64,000 nucleotides of DNA from Pseudomonas chlororaphis. Lineage in GTDB: Bacteria > Pseudomonadota > Gammaproteobacteria > Pseudomonadales > Pseudomonadaceae. The first letter of the stretch is position 1. Every line of letters begins with the position of its first letter. Below the pieces are notes generated by a model. It was not told where the DNA came from and ran no database searches. It saw nothing but the letters and a program-made list of their open reading frames with translations. Positions 1 to 8,268 of the stretch are shown in pieces. A program made the translations under genes and the position numbers. The DNA lies in contig NZ_MSCT01000020.1 in assembly GCF_001921865.1 (NCBI RefSeq), forward strand, positions 496,001-560,000, in the 5' to 3' direction.

Positions 1-862
1 GGTCTATATCAGCGGCGAATCCGGAAGCGGCAAGGAACTGGCCGCCCGCGCGCTGCACGATCAGGGCTCACGGGCCGGCCAGGCCTTCGTGCCGGTCAAC
101 TGCGGGGCGATTCCGTCGGAGCTGATGGAGAGCGAGTTCTTCGGTCATCGCAAAGGCAGCTTCAGCGGCGCGGTCGAGGACAAACCCGGGCTGTTCCAGG
201 CGGCGCACGGCGGCACGCTGTTTCTCGATGAGGTGGCCGACCTGCCGCTGGCGATGCAGGTCAAGCTGCTGCGCGCGCTTCAAGAAAAGGCGGTGCGCTG
301 TATCGGCGGACAACAGGAGGTCGCGGTCGATGTACGGATTCTCTGCGCCACTCACAAGCCGCTGCTGGCTGAGGTGCAGGCCGGGCGCTTTCGCCAGGAC
401 CTTTACTATCGCCTGAACGTGGTCGAGCTGAACGTGCCGCCGCTCCGCGCCCGCAAAAGCGATATCGAGCCGCTGGCCGCAGCCATTCTCGAGCGCCTGG
501 CACAAGGCGACGAACAACGTCTGGCGCGGCTTCAGCCGGGCGCGTTGCTGGCTCTGCAGAGCTACGATTTTCCCGGCAACGTGCGCGAACTGGAGAACCT
601 GCTCGAACGGGCGCACACCCTGTGCGAAAACCGCCAGATCGAAGCCGGGGACCTGCGTCTGACGCCGAACAGCCTCTTGCCAGCCATCGCGCCCGATTCA
701 AGCCAAGCGATCGACCTTGAACGTTATCTGGAGCAGATCGAACGCCAGCTGATCCTTCAGGCGCTGGAGCACACCCGCTGGAACCGCACAGCGGCGGCCC
801 AGCGCTTGAGCCTGTCGTTTCGTTCGATGCGCTACCGCCTGAAAAAGCTCGGGCTGGACTAG
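1..862 (+). CDS. pilR: PilR, sigma-54 response regulator for type IV pili (3' part)
   Basis: The gene enters from outside the window; the frame opens at base 2 and 286 codons are visible. This part holds the AAA+ sigma-54 activator domain: Walker A GESGSGKE at visible residues 5-12, the sigma-54 contact loop as GSFSGA (usually GAFTGA), Walker B LFLDEVADL, and FPGNVRELENLLERA. A Fis-type helix-turn-helix (RWNRTAAAQRLS) closes the protein. The receiver and membrane domains expected of a response regulator and its partner PilS lie upstream, unseen. The name rests on the C-terminal sequence and the adjacent thiO and minor pilin genes. Its TAG stop lies inside the same CTAG that ends thiO on the other strand. 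Confidence 0.9.
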   Translation, partial: VYISGESGSGKELAARALHDQGSRAGQAFVPVNCGAIPSELMESEFFGHRKGSFSGAVEDKPGLFQAAHGGTLFLDEVADLPLAMQVKLLRALQEKAVRCIGGQQEVAVDVRILCATHKPLLAEVQAGRFRQDLYYRLNVVELNVPPLRARKSDIEPLAAAILERLAQGDEQRLARLQPGALLALQSYDFPGNVRELENLLERAHTLCENRQIEAGDLRLTPNSLLPAIAPDSSQAIDLERYLEQIERQLILQALEHTRWNRTAAAQRLSLSFRSMRYRLKKLGLD

Positions 863-1953
863 ATCCGCCCCGCCGGCGCATAAGGCGCCGGATCGATGAT
901 CGGCTGCCGCCCCAGCATCAGGTCGACAAACAGTTGGCAGGAGGCCGGCGCCAGCACCAGGCCGTTGCGGTAATGCCCGCAGTTCAGCCACAAGCCTTCC
1001 CACTCCGGTACCCGGCCGATATAGGGAATGCCCTCGGGCGACCCCGGGCGCAGGCCCGCCCAATGCCCCACCACCTCGGCCTGCGCCAGCGCCGGGATCA
1101 GCTCGACGGCCGAAGCCTTCAGGCTTTCCAGGGCCGATACGGTCGGGGTCTTGTCGAAGCCTTCGTGCTCCAGGGTGCTGCCGATCAGGATGTGGCCATC
1201 GCGCCGCGGAATGGCATAGCGCCCCTTCGCCAGGACCATGCAGGAAAGAAAGTCCGACGCGCACTTGTAGAGAATCATCTGCCCCTTGACCGGCTCCACT
1301 GGCAACGCCAGGCCCAGGCTCTGTAACAGCTCACCGCTCCAGGCGCCCGCCGCGAGCACCACCTGATCGCCGCGGATGTCGCCCCGGGAGGTCTGGACCC
1401 CGAGCACCCGCTCGCCCTCGCGGATAAACCCGCTGACGTCGCACTGCTCGTGAATCGTCACCGCCGGCAAGGCCAACAGGGCGGCCTTCAGCGACTTGAC
1501 CAGGCGCGGGTTGCGCACATTGGCCACGTCGGCCATGTAGATCGCCCGCGCAAAGCCGCCGCCCAGCACCGGTACGGCATCGTGGGCCGCGGAGATATCC
1601 ACGGCGCTCAACGGCCGTTGCTCCCGACGGGCCCAGGCCAGCGCCTCGCTTTCATCGTCCAGGTCCAGCCAGTACAGGCCGGTGGTGTGCACTTCGGGAT
1701 CGACCCCGGTGCTGGCGAACAGGCGTTCGGCCAGCTGTGGATAAAAATCCTGCGACCAATGCGCCAGCGCCGTGACCGCCGGGCTGTAGCGCCAGGGGTA
1801 CAGCGGCGAAACGATCCCGCCGCCGGCCCAGGACGATTCCTGGCCAACGTTCGAGCGATCCAGTAACACCACCCGCTGCCCGGCAGACGCCAGATTGAAC
1901 GCGGTCAGCAGGCCGATTACTCCACCGCCGACAACCACCACTTGCTGTTGCAT
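859..1953 (-). CDS. thiO: Glycine oxidase ThiO (FAD-dependent)
   Basis: A 364-residue FAD oxidoreductase of the DAO family. An N-terminal dinucleotide fold begins VVVVGGGVIGLLTAFNLASA, and the C-terminal half has GHWAGLRPGSPEGIPYIG, typical of glycine and D-amino acid oxidases. ThiO oxidises glycine to iminoglycine for thiamine thiazole synthesis, releasing hydrogen peroxide. I start at 1953 (MQQQVVVVG), because an 18-codon upstream extension is not family-like. It converges on pilR with a 4-bp overlap. Other amino acid substrates are possible; the thiO name relies on its constant position beside pilR in Pseudomonas. Confidence 0.85.
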   Translation of the reverse strand: MQQQVVVVGGGVIGLLTAFNLASAGQRVVLLDRSNVGQESSWAGGGIVSPLYPWRYSPAVTALAHWSQDFYPQLAERLFASTGVDPEVHTTGLYWLDLDDESEALAWARREQRPLSAVDISAAHDAVPVLGGGFARAIYMADVANVRNPRLVKSLKAALLALPAVTIHEQCDVSGFIREGERVLGVQTSRGDIRGDQVVLAAGAWSGELLQSLGLALPVEPVKGQMILYKCASDFLSCMVLAKGRYAIPRRDGHILIGSTLEHEGFDKTPTVSALESLKASAVELIPALAQAEVVGHWAGLRPGSPEGIPYIGRVPEWEGLWLNCGHYRNGLVLAPASCQLFVDLMLGRQPIIDPAPYAPAGRI

Positions 1954-2013
1954 TGCCTTAATCCAGTCCAGGAAATAAAAACACCGGGCACCGCCGGCAC
2001 CCGCCACGCTTGG

Positions 2014-2415
2014 TCAGCGCCCCCAGCACTCTTTGCTGGTCACCCCGTCGGCCAGGTTGTTGTTACCCATGGCGCCGGTATGGCTGAGGGTGAACTCGCC
2101 GCACTTGTCGCCGGCCATCATGCTTTCGCTTTTCGGCGTCGCGGTCAGGGTAAAGCTCTGGTCGGCCAGGACCGGGGCGATGCTGTAGTCATCGTTGCCG
2201 TTGCTCAGGCCCGGGGCATTACTGTAGACACCACCCTTGGAATGAAAACGCTCAAGGCTCTGCGCCTGCTCGGACAGCAGCCCGGCGATTTGTGTGCGAT
2301 GGGTTTTCTTCACGTACTCGGTGATGCTGGGAAGGCTCAGGGTGACGACGAGCCCGATGATCGCGATCACGATCATGATTTCGATCAGGGTAAAACCTTG
2401 GTTGGATCTGCGCAT
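2014..2415 (-). CDS. pilE: PilE-type minor pilin
   Basis: A 133-residue type IV prepilin with a short basic leader (MRRSNQG), cleavage before Phe and methylation site GFTLIE with Glu at mature position 5. The hydrophobic N-terminal helix IMIVIAIIGLVVTLSLPSI follows. Two cysteines (GDKCGE and KECWGR) near the C-terminus can form the pilin D-loop disulfide. The start at 2415 gives the normal short leader; a longer in-frame extension runs into pilY1. It is the last gene of the minor pilin operon, 13 bp after pilY1. Minor pilins prime and cap pilus assembly in the inner membrane and periplasm. Confidence 0.88.
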   Translation of the reverse strand: MRRSNQGFTLIEIMIVIAIIGLVVTLSLPSITEYVKKTHRTQIAGLLSEQAQSLERFHSKGGVYSNAPGLSNGNDDYSIAPVLADQSFTLTATPKSESMMAGDKCGEFTLSHTGAMGNNNLADGVTSKECWGR

Positions 2416-2428
2416 GCCACACTCTCGT

Positions 2429-5400
2429 TTACTGAATTTGTCGCCACATGATGCGGCGGCTGCCACCACCCGGCTTTTCCACCAGCGCGGCAATGCCGCC
2501 ACCGGAATCGCTGACGATCTTGCGGGTCGCACGGTTTAGAACAGCGCTCAATGCCGGGATGCCGCCGGTAAAGATGACGCCGCTGGAAGGCGTGTCCAGG
2601 CTGTCGACCCTTCCATCGCCATTGGTATCAAGCACCGCGTCGGCCTGCATCTTACCGCTGAATGCGTCCAGCTCGACCAATTTGCCGCTGCCGGTGGTGG
2701 AACAGGGGTCGTCAGCCTCGACCGCCGCCGTGCTGAAAACGATACGCCCCGCCACCAGGGTGGCCGGGTTGAGGACCCGTTCGCCGCTCGACGCCGGACC
2801 ATCTCCCAACGGCAGGTACCAACCCTTTTGCAGCGGGTAACCGACTTCCGCCTGCGTGCTGGTGATATAGGAACCCGCGCTGCCGGCAAACCGCCCGGTG
2901 ATCGCCTGCGCCTGCAAATCCGCCTCGACCAGGCGCCCCGCCCCTCCCGGAGCATCCCAGACCCCATAAAAACCCTGGGCATCCTGGCTGCGCTTATCGG
3001 CCAGTTCGCTGAGCTTGCCGGTGCCGAACAGCACCAGCTTGCCGCCGTCGGGATGATCCGCCAGCAACGGTTGCGCGGTGATGGGCTGGGTCGCGCCACC
3101 GTGCGCGCTGAATAGCGGAGCGCCGGCGAAAGCCAGCCCCCAACGTTCAGGCGTCGCGTCGCTCAAGTCGAACTTCCATAGCCGCCCCTGGAGATCGCCG
3201 CCATAGGCCGCCTGGGCCACGTTCTGGCTGTCCACCCGCAGCTTCACCGAGGACAGCCCATTATTTTGCCCATTGCCATCGACCACAATTTTCCTGATCA
3301 ACGAGCCGTCGCGAATATCCACCACGTACAAGGCCGCGATCCCGGAATGGCTGCCATAACCGTTGCCGATAAAGGCCGCCCAGCGTCCGTCGGCCAAGCG
3401 TGCCACTTCCGGGCGGGCGTAGGCATAACCCAGATCATTGAAAGGGTGAGCGAGATCGGCTACCGCCGGCGCGGATATTTCCCACAACGCCTGGGGCGTA
3501 TTGCCGGCCTGGCCATGCAGCTGCACGGCGTAGAACGCCTTGCCTCCCGCCCCCGTGCCCGCCAGCGCCAGGGTGGCCCAGGCCGCGCCGAGTTGGGTAT
3601 CGAACACCGCCACCGGGCCATCGGCCAGGAACCGGTGGCGGGCGCCGTTGGCGTAGCCCGGGTCGGCAAGCGCATGTAGCAACGGCAATGCGCTGGAGGG
3701 CATGTAGGCGTAACGGCGCGTACCGTTGGCCGGGTCGATCACCGAGAGCAGGCCGTCATTGGCGTTGACCAGCAAGCTCGGGCGCATGCCCTGGCTCTTG
3801 GTCGCCAGATAAGTGCTATAGCCGCTGTCGCCCTGCAGGTCGGCGGCGTCCCGCGCGGCCGGCGCGGCCATGGCCAACGGCGCGTTGACGATGTCGCCGA
3901 GCAAACGGCTACGCAGCCGAAGCCCCGATCGATTAACGCCCTGGCTCCACGCCAGCAGATCGGCCGCGCCGATGCCTGGCGGCAGGTGCTGAGCGACCTC
4001 AGCCTGCTGCATTGTGGATAATTGCTCGAGGCGCAAGGCCACTGGCGTCCGGGTCGCGCTGTTCCAGGTCTGGAAAACGCCGGACGGGGCATTGGGCACC
4101 AGGGTCGAGTCCGTGCTCCACAGCGGCGCGGCGGTATCGACCACGCCAGCAGGGTCGATGCCATAGGCCCTGACGGTGCCGTGCCAATCGGCGGGATCAT
4201 AAGAGGCCTGGAAATAGCTCGAACCGCTGGCCAGCCCGGCGGCGCCAGCCGTGGCATTGCCGGCCTGGGCGGCGGAGGCCGCGACCTCGTCCAGCGCCGC
4301 GGCCAGCGCCGCCTCAAGGCTCGGCGTGTCGGCCGCCGGGTAGAACTTGCCCTGACCGTAGTTCGCCGCATCCACCAACATCGGGTAGCGCGCATCGAGG
4401 CCGACGGTGTAGGTGTTCAGGTGCTGCTGCGCGAACCCCGCCGAGTCCCAGCTCTTCCCCGCGATATCCGCGCCCGTTGTGCGCATGTCGATATCCGCCG
4501 CCAGCTTGGCGATGTCGTCCAGGTACAGGCTGCTGCCCGCCTCGTTGCCCCCGGGGTTGCTGCCGTCGTTGGCCACGCCGTCCCAATCGGGCAGGCGGCT
4601 GGCGCTCTGCGGGTCACGGAGCGGAAAGCTGTGGTCGTAGCTGGGCAAGCCAGCGCTGACCACCAGGCCGTAATTGCGCTGGCAGCGATACTGGATCGGG
4701 CTGCCGTAGGTCGACGGTGCCGTGTTGTAGTAAGGCGCCATCCCCCGGAAATAACGGCTGATCTCGTAATAGGTTTCCGCCAACGGTGCCTCGGCCGTCG
4801 CCCTGAGCGTGCCGATGGCGGCCTGCAAGGCCCGATAATTGTCGTCGGCCTGAGCCTGGCTGACGTGCTGGCCTACCGGCGCCAGATCGCTGATGACCCG
4901 CACGATGCGCCCGCCCGGCGCCATGTCGCTGCCCGCTGGCGGATTGAAGCTGGCCAGCCCGATGCGCAGCGCGCGATTGTCCGCCACCAGCCTGCTGGCG
5001 GCATCGCGAACCTGGGTCATGCGATCCTGGTCGGGAATCGAGCCGTCGGTGAAGTCCCGGTCGCGGCCATCGGCCAGGGCAATCAGATAGGCCAGATAAG
5101 CCGCCGGGTAGCGGGTCCTGCCGCTGCCGGCCGGATCGGGCAGCTTGAGGCACAGCGGTCGGGCACCGTCGCGGTAAAAACCGACCTTACCGGCGGCGCA
5201 GCCTGCCTGCTCCAGGGTTGCAAGGGCCACCGACTGCGCATCCAGGCTGGCGCCGGCCAGGCATTGGCCAGCCTGCATCCGGCAGGGCCTGACCGGCCCC
5301 CGCTCCTGCCCGGGGTCGAAACCCGCAGCGTAGACGATGCTGCTCATGTGCTGCGAATCGTCGAGCAGCAGCATCACGTTCGGCGCCACCGCCGCCGCGT

Positions 5401-5518
5401 TCGCCAGGGGTGCCTGCGCCGGGGTGAAGCCATAGGCCGTCGCCCCTAGGCAGAAGCCCAGTGCAGCGCCAACCGCCAGCCTCTCGAGCCGCCGAGCCCG
5501 GCGTTCAATACTTGGCAT
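2429..5518 (-). CDS. pilY1: PilY1, type IV pilus tip adhesin
   Basis: A 1029-residue secreted protein. The N-terminus has a hydrophobic signal around residues 15-30. A von Willebrand A-like region starts at APNVMLLLDDSQHMSS (residues 46-60), with the metal-site motif degenerate (DxSxH rather than DxSxS). The C-terminal half is rich in beta-propeller-like repeats, and a clear calcium loop DTNGDGRVDSLD lies at residues 964-975. This is the PilY1 layout: adhesin at the pilus tip, calcium-gated extension and retraction, and surface sensing. Its start overlaps the end of pilX by 14 bp, so translation is probably coupled. No pilY2-sized gene lies between it and pilE. Confidence 0.9.
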   Translation of the reverse strand: MPSIERRARRLERLAVGAALGFCLGATAYGFTPAQAPLANAAAVAPNVMLLLDDSQHMSSIVYAAGFDPGQERGPVRPCRMQAGQCLAGASLDAQSVALATLEQAGCAAGKVGFYRDGARPLCLKLPDPAGSGRTRYPAAYLAYLIALADGRDRDFTDGSIPDQDRMTQVRDAASRLVADNRALRIGLASFNPPAGSDMAPGGRIVRVISDLAPVGQHVSQAQADDNYRALQAAIGTLRATAEAPLAETYYEISRYFRGMAPYYNTAPSTYGSPIQYRCQRNYGLVVSAGLPSYDHSFPLRDPQSASRLPDWDGVANDGSNPGGNEAGSSLYLDDIAKLAADIDMRTTGADIAGKSWDSAGFAQQHLNTYTVGLDARYPMLVDAANYGQGKFYPAADTPSLEAALAAALDEVAASAAQAGNATAGAAGLASGSSYFQASYDPADWHGTVRAYGIDPAGVVDTAAPLWSTDSTLVPNAPSGVFQTWNSATRTPVALRLEQLSTMQQAEVAQHLPPGIGAADLLAWSQGVNRSGLRLRSRLLGDIVNAPLAMAAPAARDAADLQGDSGYSTYLATKSQGMRPSLLVNANDGLLSVIDPANGTRRYAYMPSSALPLLHALADPGYANGARHRFLADGPVAVFDTQLGAAWATLALAGTGAGGKAFYAVQLHGQAGNTPQALWEISAPAVADLAHPFNDLGYAYARPEVARLADGRWAAFIGNGYGSHSGIAALYVVDIRDGSLIRKIVVDGNGQNNGLSSVKLRVDSQNVAQAAYGGDLQGRLWKFDLSDATPERWGLAFAGAPLFSAHGGATQPITAQPLLADHPDGGKLVLFGTGKLSELADKRSQDAQGFYGVWDAPGGAGRLVEADLQAQAITGRFAGSAGSYITSTQAEVGYPLQKGWYLPLGDGPASSGERVLNPATLVAGRIVFSTAAVEADDPCSTTGSGKLVELDAFSGKMQADAVLDTNGDGRVDSLDTPSSGVIFTGGIPALSAVLNRATRKIVSDSGGGIAALVEKPGGGSRRIMWRQIQ

Positions 5519-5996
5519 AGATACTCTCCAGCACGCTGCGCGAGTGGCCGGCCAGGCCGACGGCGGTCACCCGGTACAGGGTCGCGGACGTGTTGCTCGG
5601 CACATTGACCGCCCCCAGCGTCGTACCGATGTTCTGCACCGCGTAGAAACCGTTGTCGGTGGCGATCCAGGTCGCCCCCGAATGGCTGTTGTGACCCGCG
5701 GCGCCGACCACCGCGGCTTCGCCGGGCGGCGCGCATTGGCTGCCGGCACAGACCGGCAACGAATAACGGTCCTGCTGCACCGCGCTCTCGCCGATCCGCA
5801 GGGCCGTTTCCGCCGCCTGGAACGACTGGTTGCGCAGCCACAGGCCGCCGGCCATCTTTTCCTGCAAGGTGGCGTTCTGCATCGACGAAATGCCGATCAA
5901 GGTCAGCAGCAACAGGAATACCAGGCTGATCAGCAGCGCCATGCCGCGCTGCCCCTGCGCCATCGGGCGGTACGAAGTCATCGGCAAGCGGCTCAC
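5505..5996 (-). CDS. pilX: PilX minor pilin
   Basis: A 163-residue protein with the PilX N-terminus: a leader ending GQRG, then MALLISLVFLLLLTLIGISS and QNATLQEKMAGGLW. As usual in PilX and GspK it lacks the Glu at mature position 5, a residue thought to dock neighbouring pilins, which fits a tip position. The following QAAETALRIGE is also characteristic. Its start codon overlaps the pilW stop as ATGA and its end overlaps pilY1. It should act with PilV, PilW, FimU and PilE to prime pilus assembly and carry PilY1. Confidence 0.9.
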   Translation of the reverse strand: MSRLPMTSYRPMAQGQRGMALLISLVFLLLLTLIGISSMQNATLQEKMAGGLWLRNQSFQAAETALRIGESAVQQDRYSLPVCAGSQCAPPGEAAVVGAAGHNSHSGATWIATDNGFYAVQNIGTTLGAVNVPSNTSATLYRVTAVGLAGHSRSVLESIYAKY

Positions 5997-6703
5997 AGCA
6001 GGCGATTGCGCAAGGCGGCCACCACATTGAACGTCTGCGGCCGCACGCGCGCCTGAGGATCGCTCAGGGTCAGGCTCAAGCGCACGCTGCGGATCCGGGC
6101 CGGGTCACCGGGCTCGCGACTGTAGCGCGAGGCCGCGATATCCGTTGCGCTGCTGGCCATGCCGAACGACACCTCGAAAGCGCTGACGTGATTGACCAGC
6201 ACCGCCTGGCCGGGACCGGTTCCCGTGCCCATCAGCAGTTGATCGTCCTTCAGGCTGTACACCAGCCGCCGCACCGCAAATGCTTGCTGCCCCGCGGCGG
6301 CCTTGCGCTGGCCGGTATAAGCAGTCGCGCTGTTGCGGCAATCGGACAGCACGGTCCAGGTCGGGGCACCGCCGCCGTCGCCAACATCAGCGGTGACCAG
6401 CGCCAGCCGGCGGTTGGCGTTGTCCCAGCGGATCGGAGCCTGCCGATGGCCGGCGAAGTCTCCGGCGCTGCTGGCGTCGGCGATGCTTTGCAGGCAGCCG
6501 AACATGCCGACCATGCGTATTTCCTGGACCATCTTGCTCAGTACGAAGCGCGCGTCTTCTTGCAGGTTGGCCGCGGCGTTCTGGCTGAGATAGGTGTTTT
6601 TCGCCGAAATGAAAATCTGCGTCACGCCCAATACCACCACCAGGCTCAACGCCAGCGCCACCAGCATCTCGACCAGGCCGAAACCGCTTTCTGCGCGCCT
6701 CAC
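5993..6703 (-). CDS. pilW: PilW minor pilin
   Basis: A 236-residue prepilin-like protein starting MRRAESG, then FGLVEMLVALALSLVVVLGVT, so it keeps Glu5 after cleavage at Gly. The soluble part contains EDARFVLSKMVQEIRMVGMFGC, typical of PilW and GspJ proteins. It overlaps pilV upstream and pilX downstream by 4 bp each (ATGA junctions), showing strict translational coupling in the order fimU-pilV-pilW-pilX-pilY1. It is an inner-membrane pilus-initiation component. Confidence 0.9.
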   Translation of the reverse strand: MRRAESGFGLVEMLVALALSLVVVLGVTQIFISAKNTYLSQNAAANLQEDARFVLSKMVQEIRMVGMFGCLQSIADASSAGDFAGHRQAPIRWDNANRRLALVTADVGDGGGAPTWTVLSDCRNSATAYTGQRKAAAGQQAFAVRRLVYSLKDDQLLMGTGTGPGQAVLVNHVSAFEVSFGMASSATDIAASRYSREPGDPARIRSVRLSLTLSDPQARVRPQTFNVVAALRNRLL

Positions 6704-7143
6704 GGCCGGCCTCCCGGGTCCACCGCCACGCGACTGCTCAGGACAAAACTGCGGCTCTTTTGTGCGGAACGTTCGGCGCGGGAATCGTCCCAGGTGATGC
6801 TGATGGTGAATACGCCTTGCTTGAGGCCGATATGGCCCTCGGCGGTCGGCCCGCCAAAACTCTCGATGTTATGGGCGAAGTCATAGAGGTCCTGGTCCCG
6901 CACCACGGCGAAGTTGCCCGCGGCGGGCGCGGCCACGGTGTAGTCCGCACCGCTGTTGGCGCGAATCCGATCGAGCATGTCATAGGCAATGAAACTGGCC
7001 TGGCTGGTCATCAAGGCACTGTCGGTGTAACGCAACGCATTGAGCTGCACAGCCGCCGCGCCGAGCAGGCCCACGCCCAGTATCAGCACCGCCACCAACA
7101 CCTCGATCAGGGTCATGCCAGCCTGCCCCCGCGTGCCCGTCAT
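6700..7143 (-). CDS. pilV: PilV minor pilin
   Basis: A 147-residue prepilin: leader MTGTRGQAG, cleavage before Met, then TLIEVLVAVLILGVGLLGAAAVQ with Glu5 kept. The segment ASFIAYDMLDRIRAN is a PilV and GspI signature. The start at 7143 is chosen because it forms an ATGA overlap with the fimU stop; an upstream ATG at 7182 would lie far inside fimU. It lies second in the minor pilin operon. Confidence 0.88.
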   Translation of the reverse strand: MTGTRGQAGMTLIEVLVAVLILGVGLLGAAAVQLNALRYTDSALMTSQASFIAYDMLDRIRANSGADYTVAAPAAGNFAVVRDQDLYDFAHNIESFGGPTAEGHIGLKQGVFTISITWDDSRAERSAQKSRSFVLSSRVAVDPGGRP

Positions 7144-7610
7144 TTGCATTCCCCACCCACTACGATCCGTCCGTTGAGGCACAGCGTGATCCTTCGACGC
7201 TGCTCGCCAAGCACGTAGTCCAGGACCGGCGGGGCTGCCGCCGCGATCCCGCCCAGCGCATTGAAATCGATGCTCTCGAACTCTGAGGTTAGCGTCAGCC
7301 GGGCACCGCGGCTGACCGCGGGAACAACCCGCAATACATTCGTCGCCGGGGCCGCGCCTTGATAAATCGACAGCCCGCGGCTCCAGTCCGAATCGACGGT
7401 CGTCGGCCGCAGGCGAATCGGAAAACCGCGATCGATAGCCTCCAAACGCGCGTAGTTCAGGCTCCGCAGCAGCTCGCCAATGTCGCTATCGGCCTTGGTG
7501 CGCTGTGCCATCCGGCTGAATGTCGGTACCACCAGGGCCAACAAAACCAGCGAAACCGCCAGGGCCACCAACAACTCGATCAGCGTGAAGCCCTCCGTAC
7601 GGCGCCCCAT
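7140..7610 (-). CDS. fimU: FimU/GspH-type minor pilin
   Basis: A 156-residue pilin-like protein and first gene of the minus-strand operon. The leader MGRRTEG is followed by FTLIELLVALAVSLVLLALVVP, then the GspH-type region DIGELLRSLNYARLEAIDRG. Cysteines occur near the C-terminus (TLCLNG and GGECK). The start at 7610 gives a normal 7-residue leader; an earlier ATG at 7631 is possible. FimU and FimT are hard to tell apart; I call this one FimU because it heads the pilV-pilW-pilX-pilY1 operon. Confidence 0.8.
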   Translation of the reverse strand: MGRRTEGFTLIELLVALAVSLVLLALVVPTFSRMAQRTKADSDIGELLRSLNYARLEAIDRGFPIRLRPTTVDSDWSRGLSIYQGAAPATNVLRVVPAVSRGARLTLTSEFESIDFNALGGIAAAAPPVLDYVLGEQRRRITLCLNGRIVVGGECK

Positions 7611-7743
7611 CCCACCCCCTTGAACGGCCATCGGCTATAACTGGCCCTGGCACCTGGAACACTCATAGACCGAGCGTTCGCGGTTTTGCTCAATGAGCCG
7701 GACAAGGATTGTCCGGGCGGGTACCCGCCATGGAGGGAGAGAC
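7611..7743. promoter_or_regulatory. Divergent promoter region between fimU and fimT
   Basis: This 133-bp gap separates two pilin genes read in opposite directions and must hold the promoters of the minor pilin operon and of fimT, or of both transcripts. I see no convincing sigma-54 GG-N10-GC element or consensus sigma-70 boxes. A strong ribosome site (GGAGGGAGA) precedes fimT. Confidence 0.35.
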
Positions 7744-8268
7744 ATGTTGCAGAAGGGTTTCGGCCTGCTCGAAATAATCGTGTGCCTGGCGCTGGCCGGC
7801 CTGCTGATGTTGTTCGCCGGCGCGTCGTTCGGGGAGTTGCTCCAGTCGACGCGGCGCCTGGATACCGCGCAAAGGCTGGCCAGCGGTATTCGCAATGCGC
7901 GCACCGAAGCCGTCCTGCGTCAGCAGCGAACCCTTATCCACGGGTTGAACGACGACTGGAGCCAGGGCTGGCGGATCATTCTGGATATCAGCGGCGAAGG
8001 GGCTCGGGATCCCGACAACCCGGTGCTGCTCGAACGCCACGCGGACCGTCGCATCGCCGTTGTCGGCAATCGCCCGGTACAGCACTTCGTGCGGTTCAGC
8101 AGCCAGGGCGATCCGCTGCTGCCCAGCGGTGCATTCCAGGCCGGCACCCTGCACATCTGCGCCGCCGGCCCGGGGGCCAGCGAACATCAGGTGGTGCTTT
8201 CTCGCAGCGGGCGGGTCAGCCTGCGCAGCGACAAGGCCGCGCAGGCGTTATGCGACAGGGAGGGCTGA
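7744..8268 (+). CDS. fimT: FimT-like minor pilin
   Basis: A 174-residue GspH/FimT-type prepilin. The very short leader MLQKG is followed by FGLLEIIVCLALAGLLMLFAG, and the soluble part has RLASGIRNARTEAVLRQQ, a FimT hallmark. The start at 7744 sits just behind GGAGGGAGA; an upstream extension to 7693 would bury the leader. It is transcribed away from the fimU operon and ends exactly where the convergent ispH gene ends, with no spacer. It may modify pilus assembly; in P. aeruginosa FimT is not essential for twitching but has been linked to DNA binding. Confidence 0.8.
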   Translation: MLQKGFGLLEIIVCLALAGLLMLFAGASFGELLQSTRRLDTAQRLASGIRNARTEAVLRQQRTLIHGLNDDWSQGWRIILDISGEGARDPDNPVLLERHADRRIAVVGNRPVQHFVRFSSQGDPLLPSGAFQAGTLHICAAGPGASEHQVVLSRSGRVSLRSDKAAQALCDREG

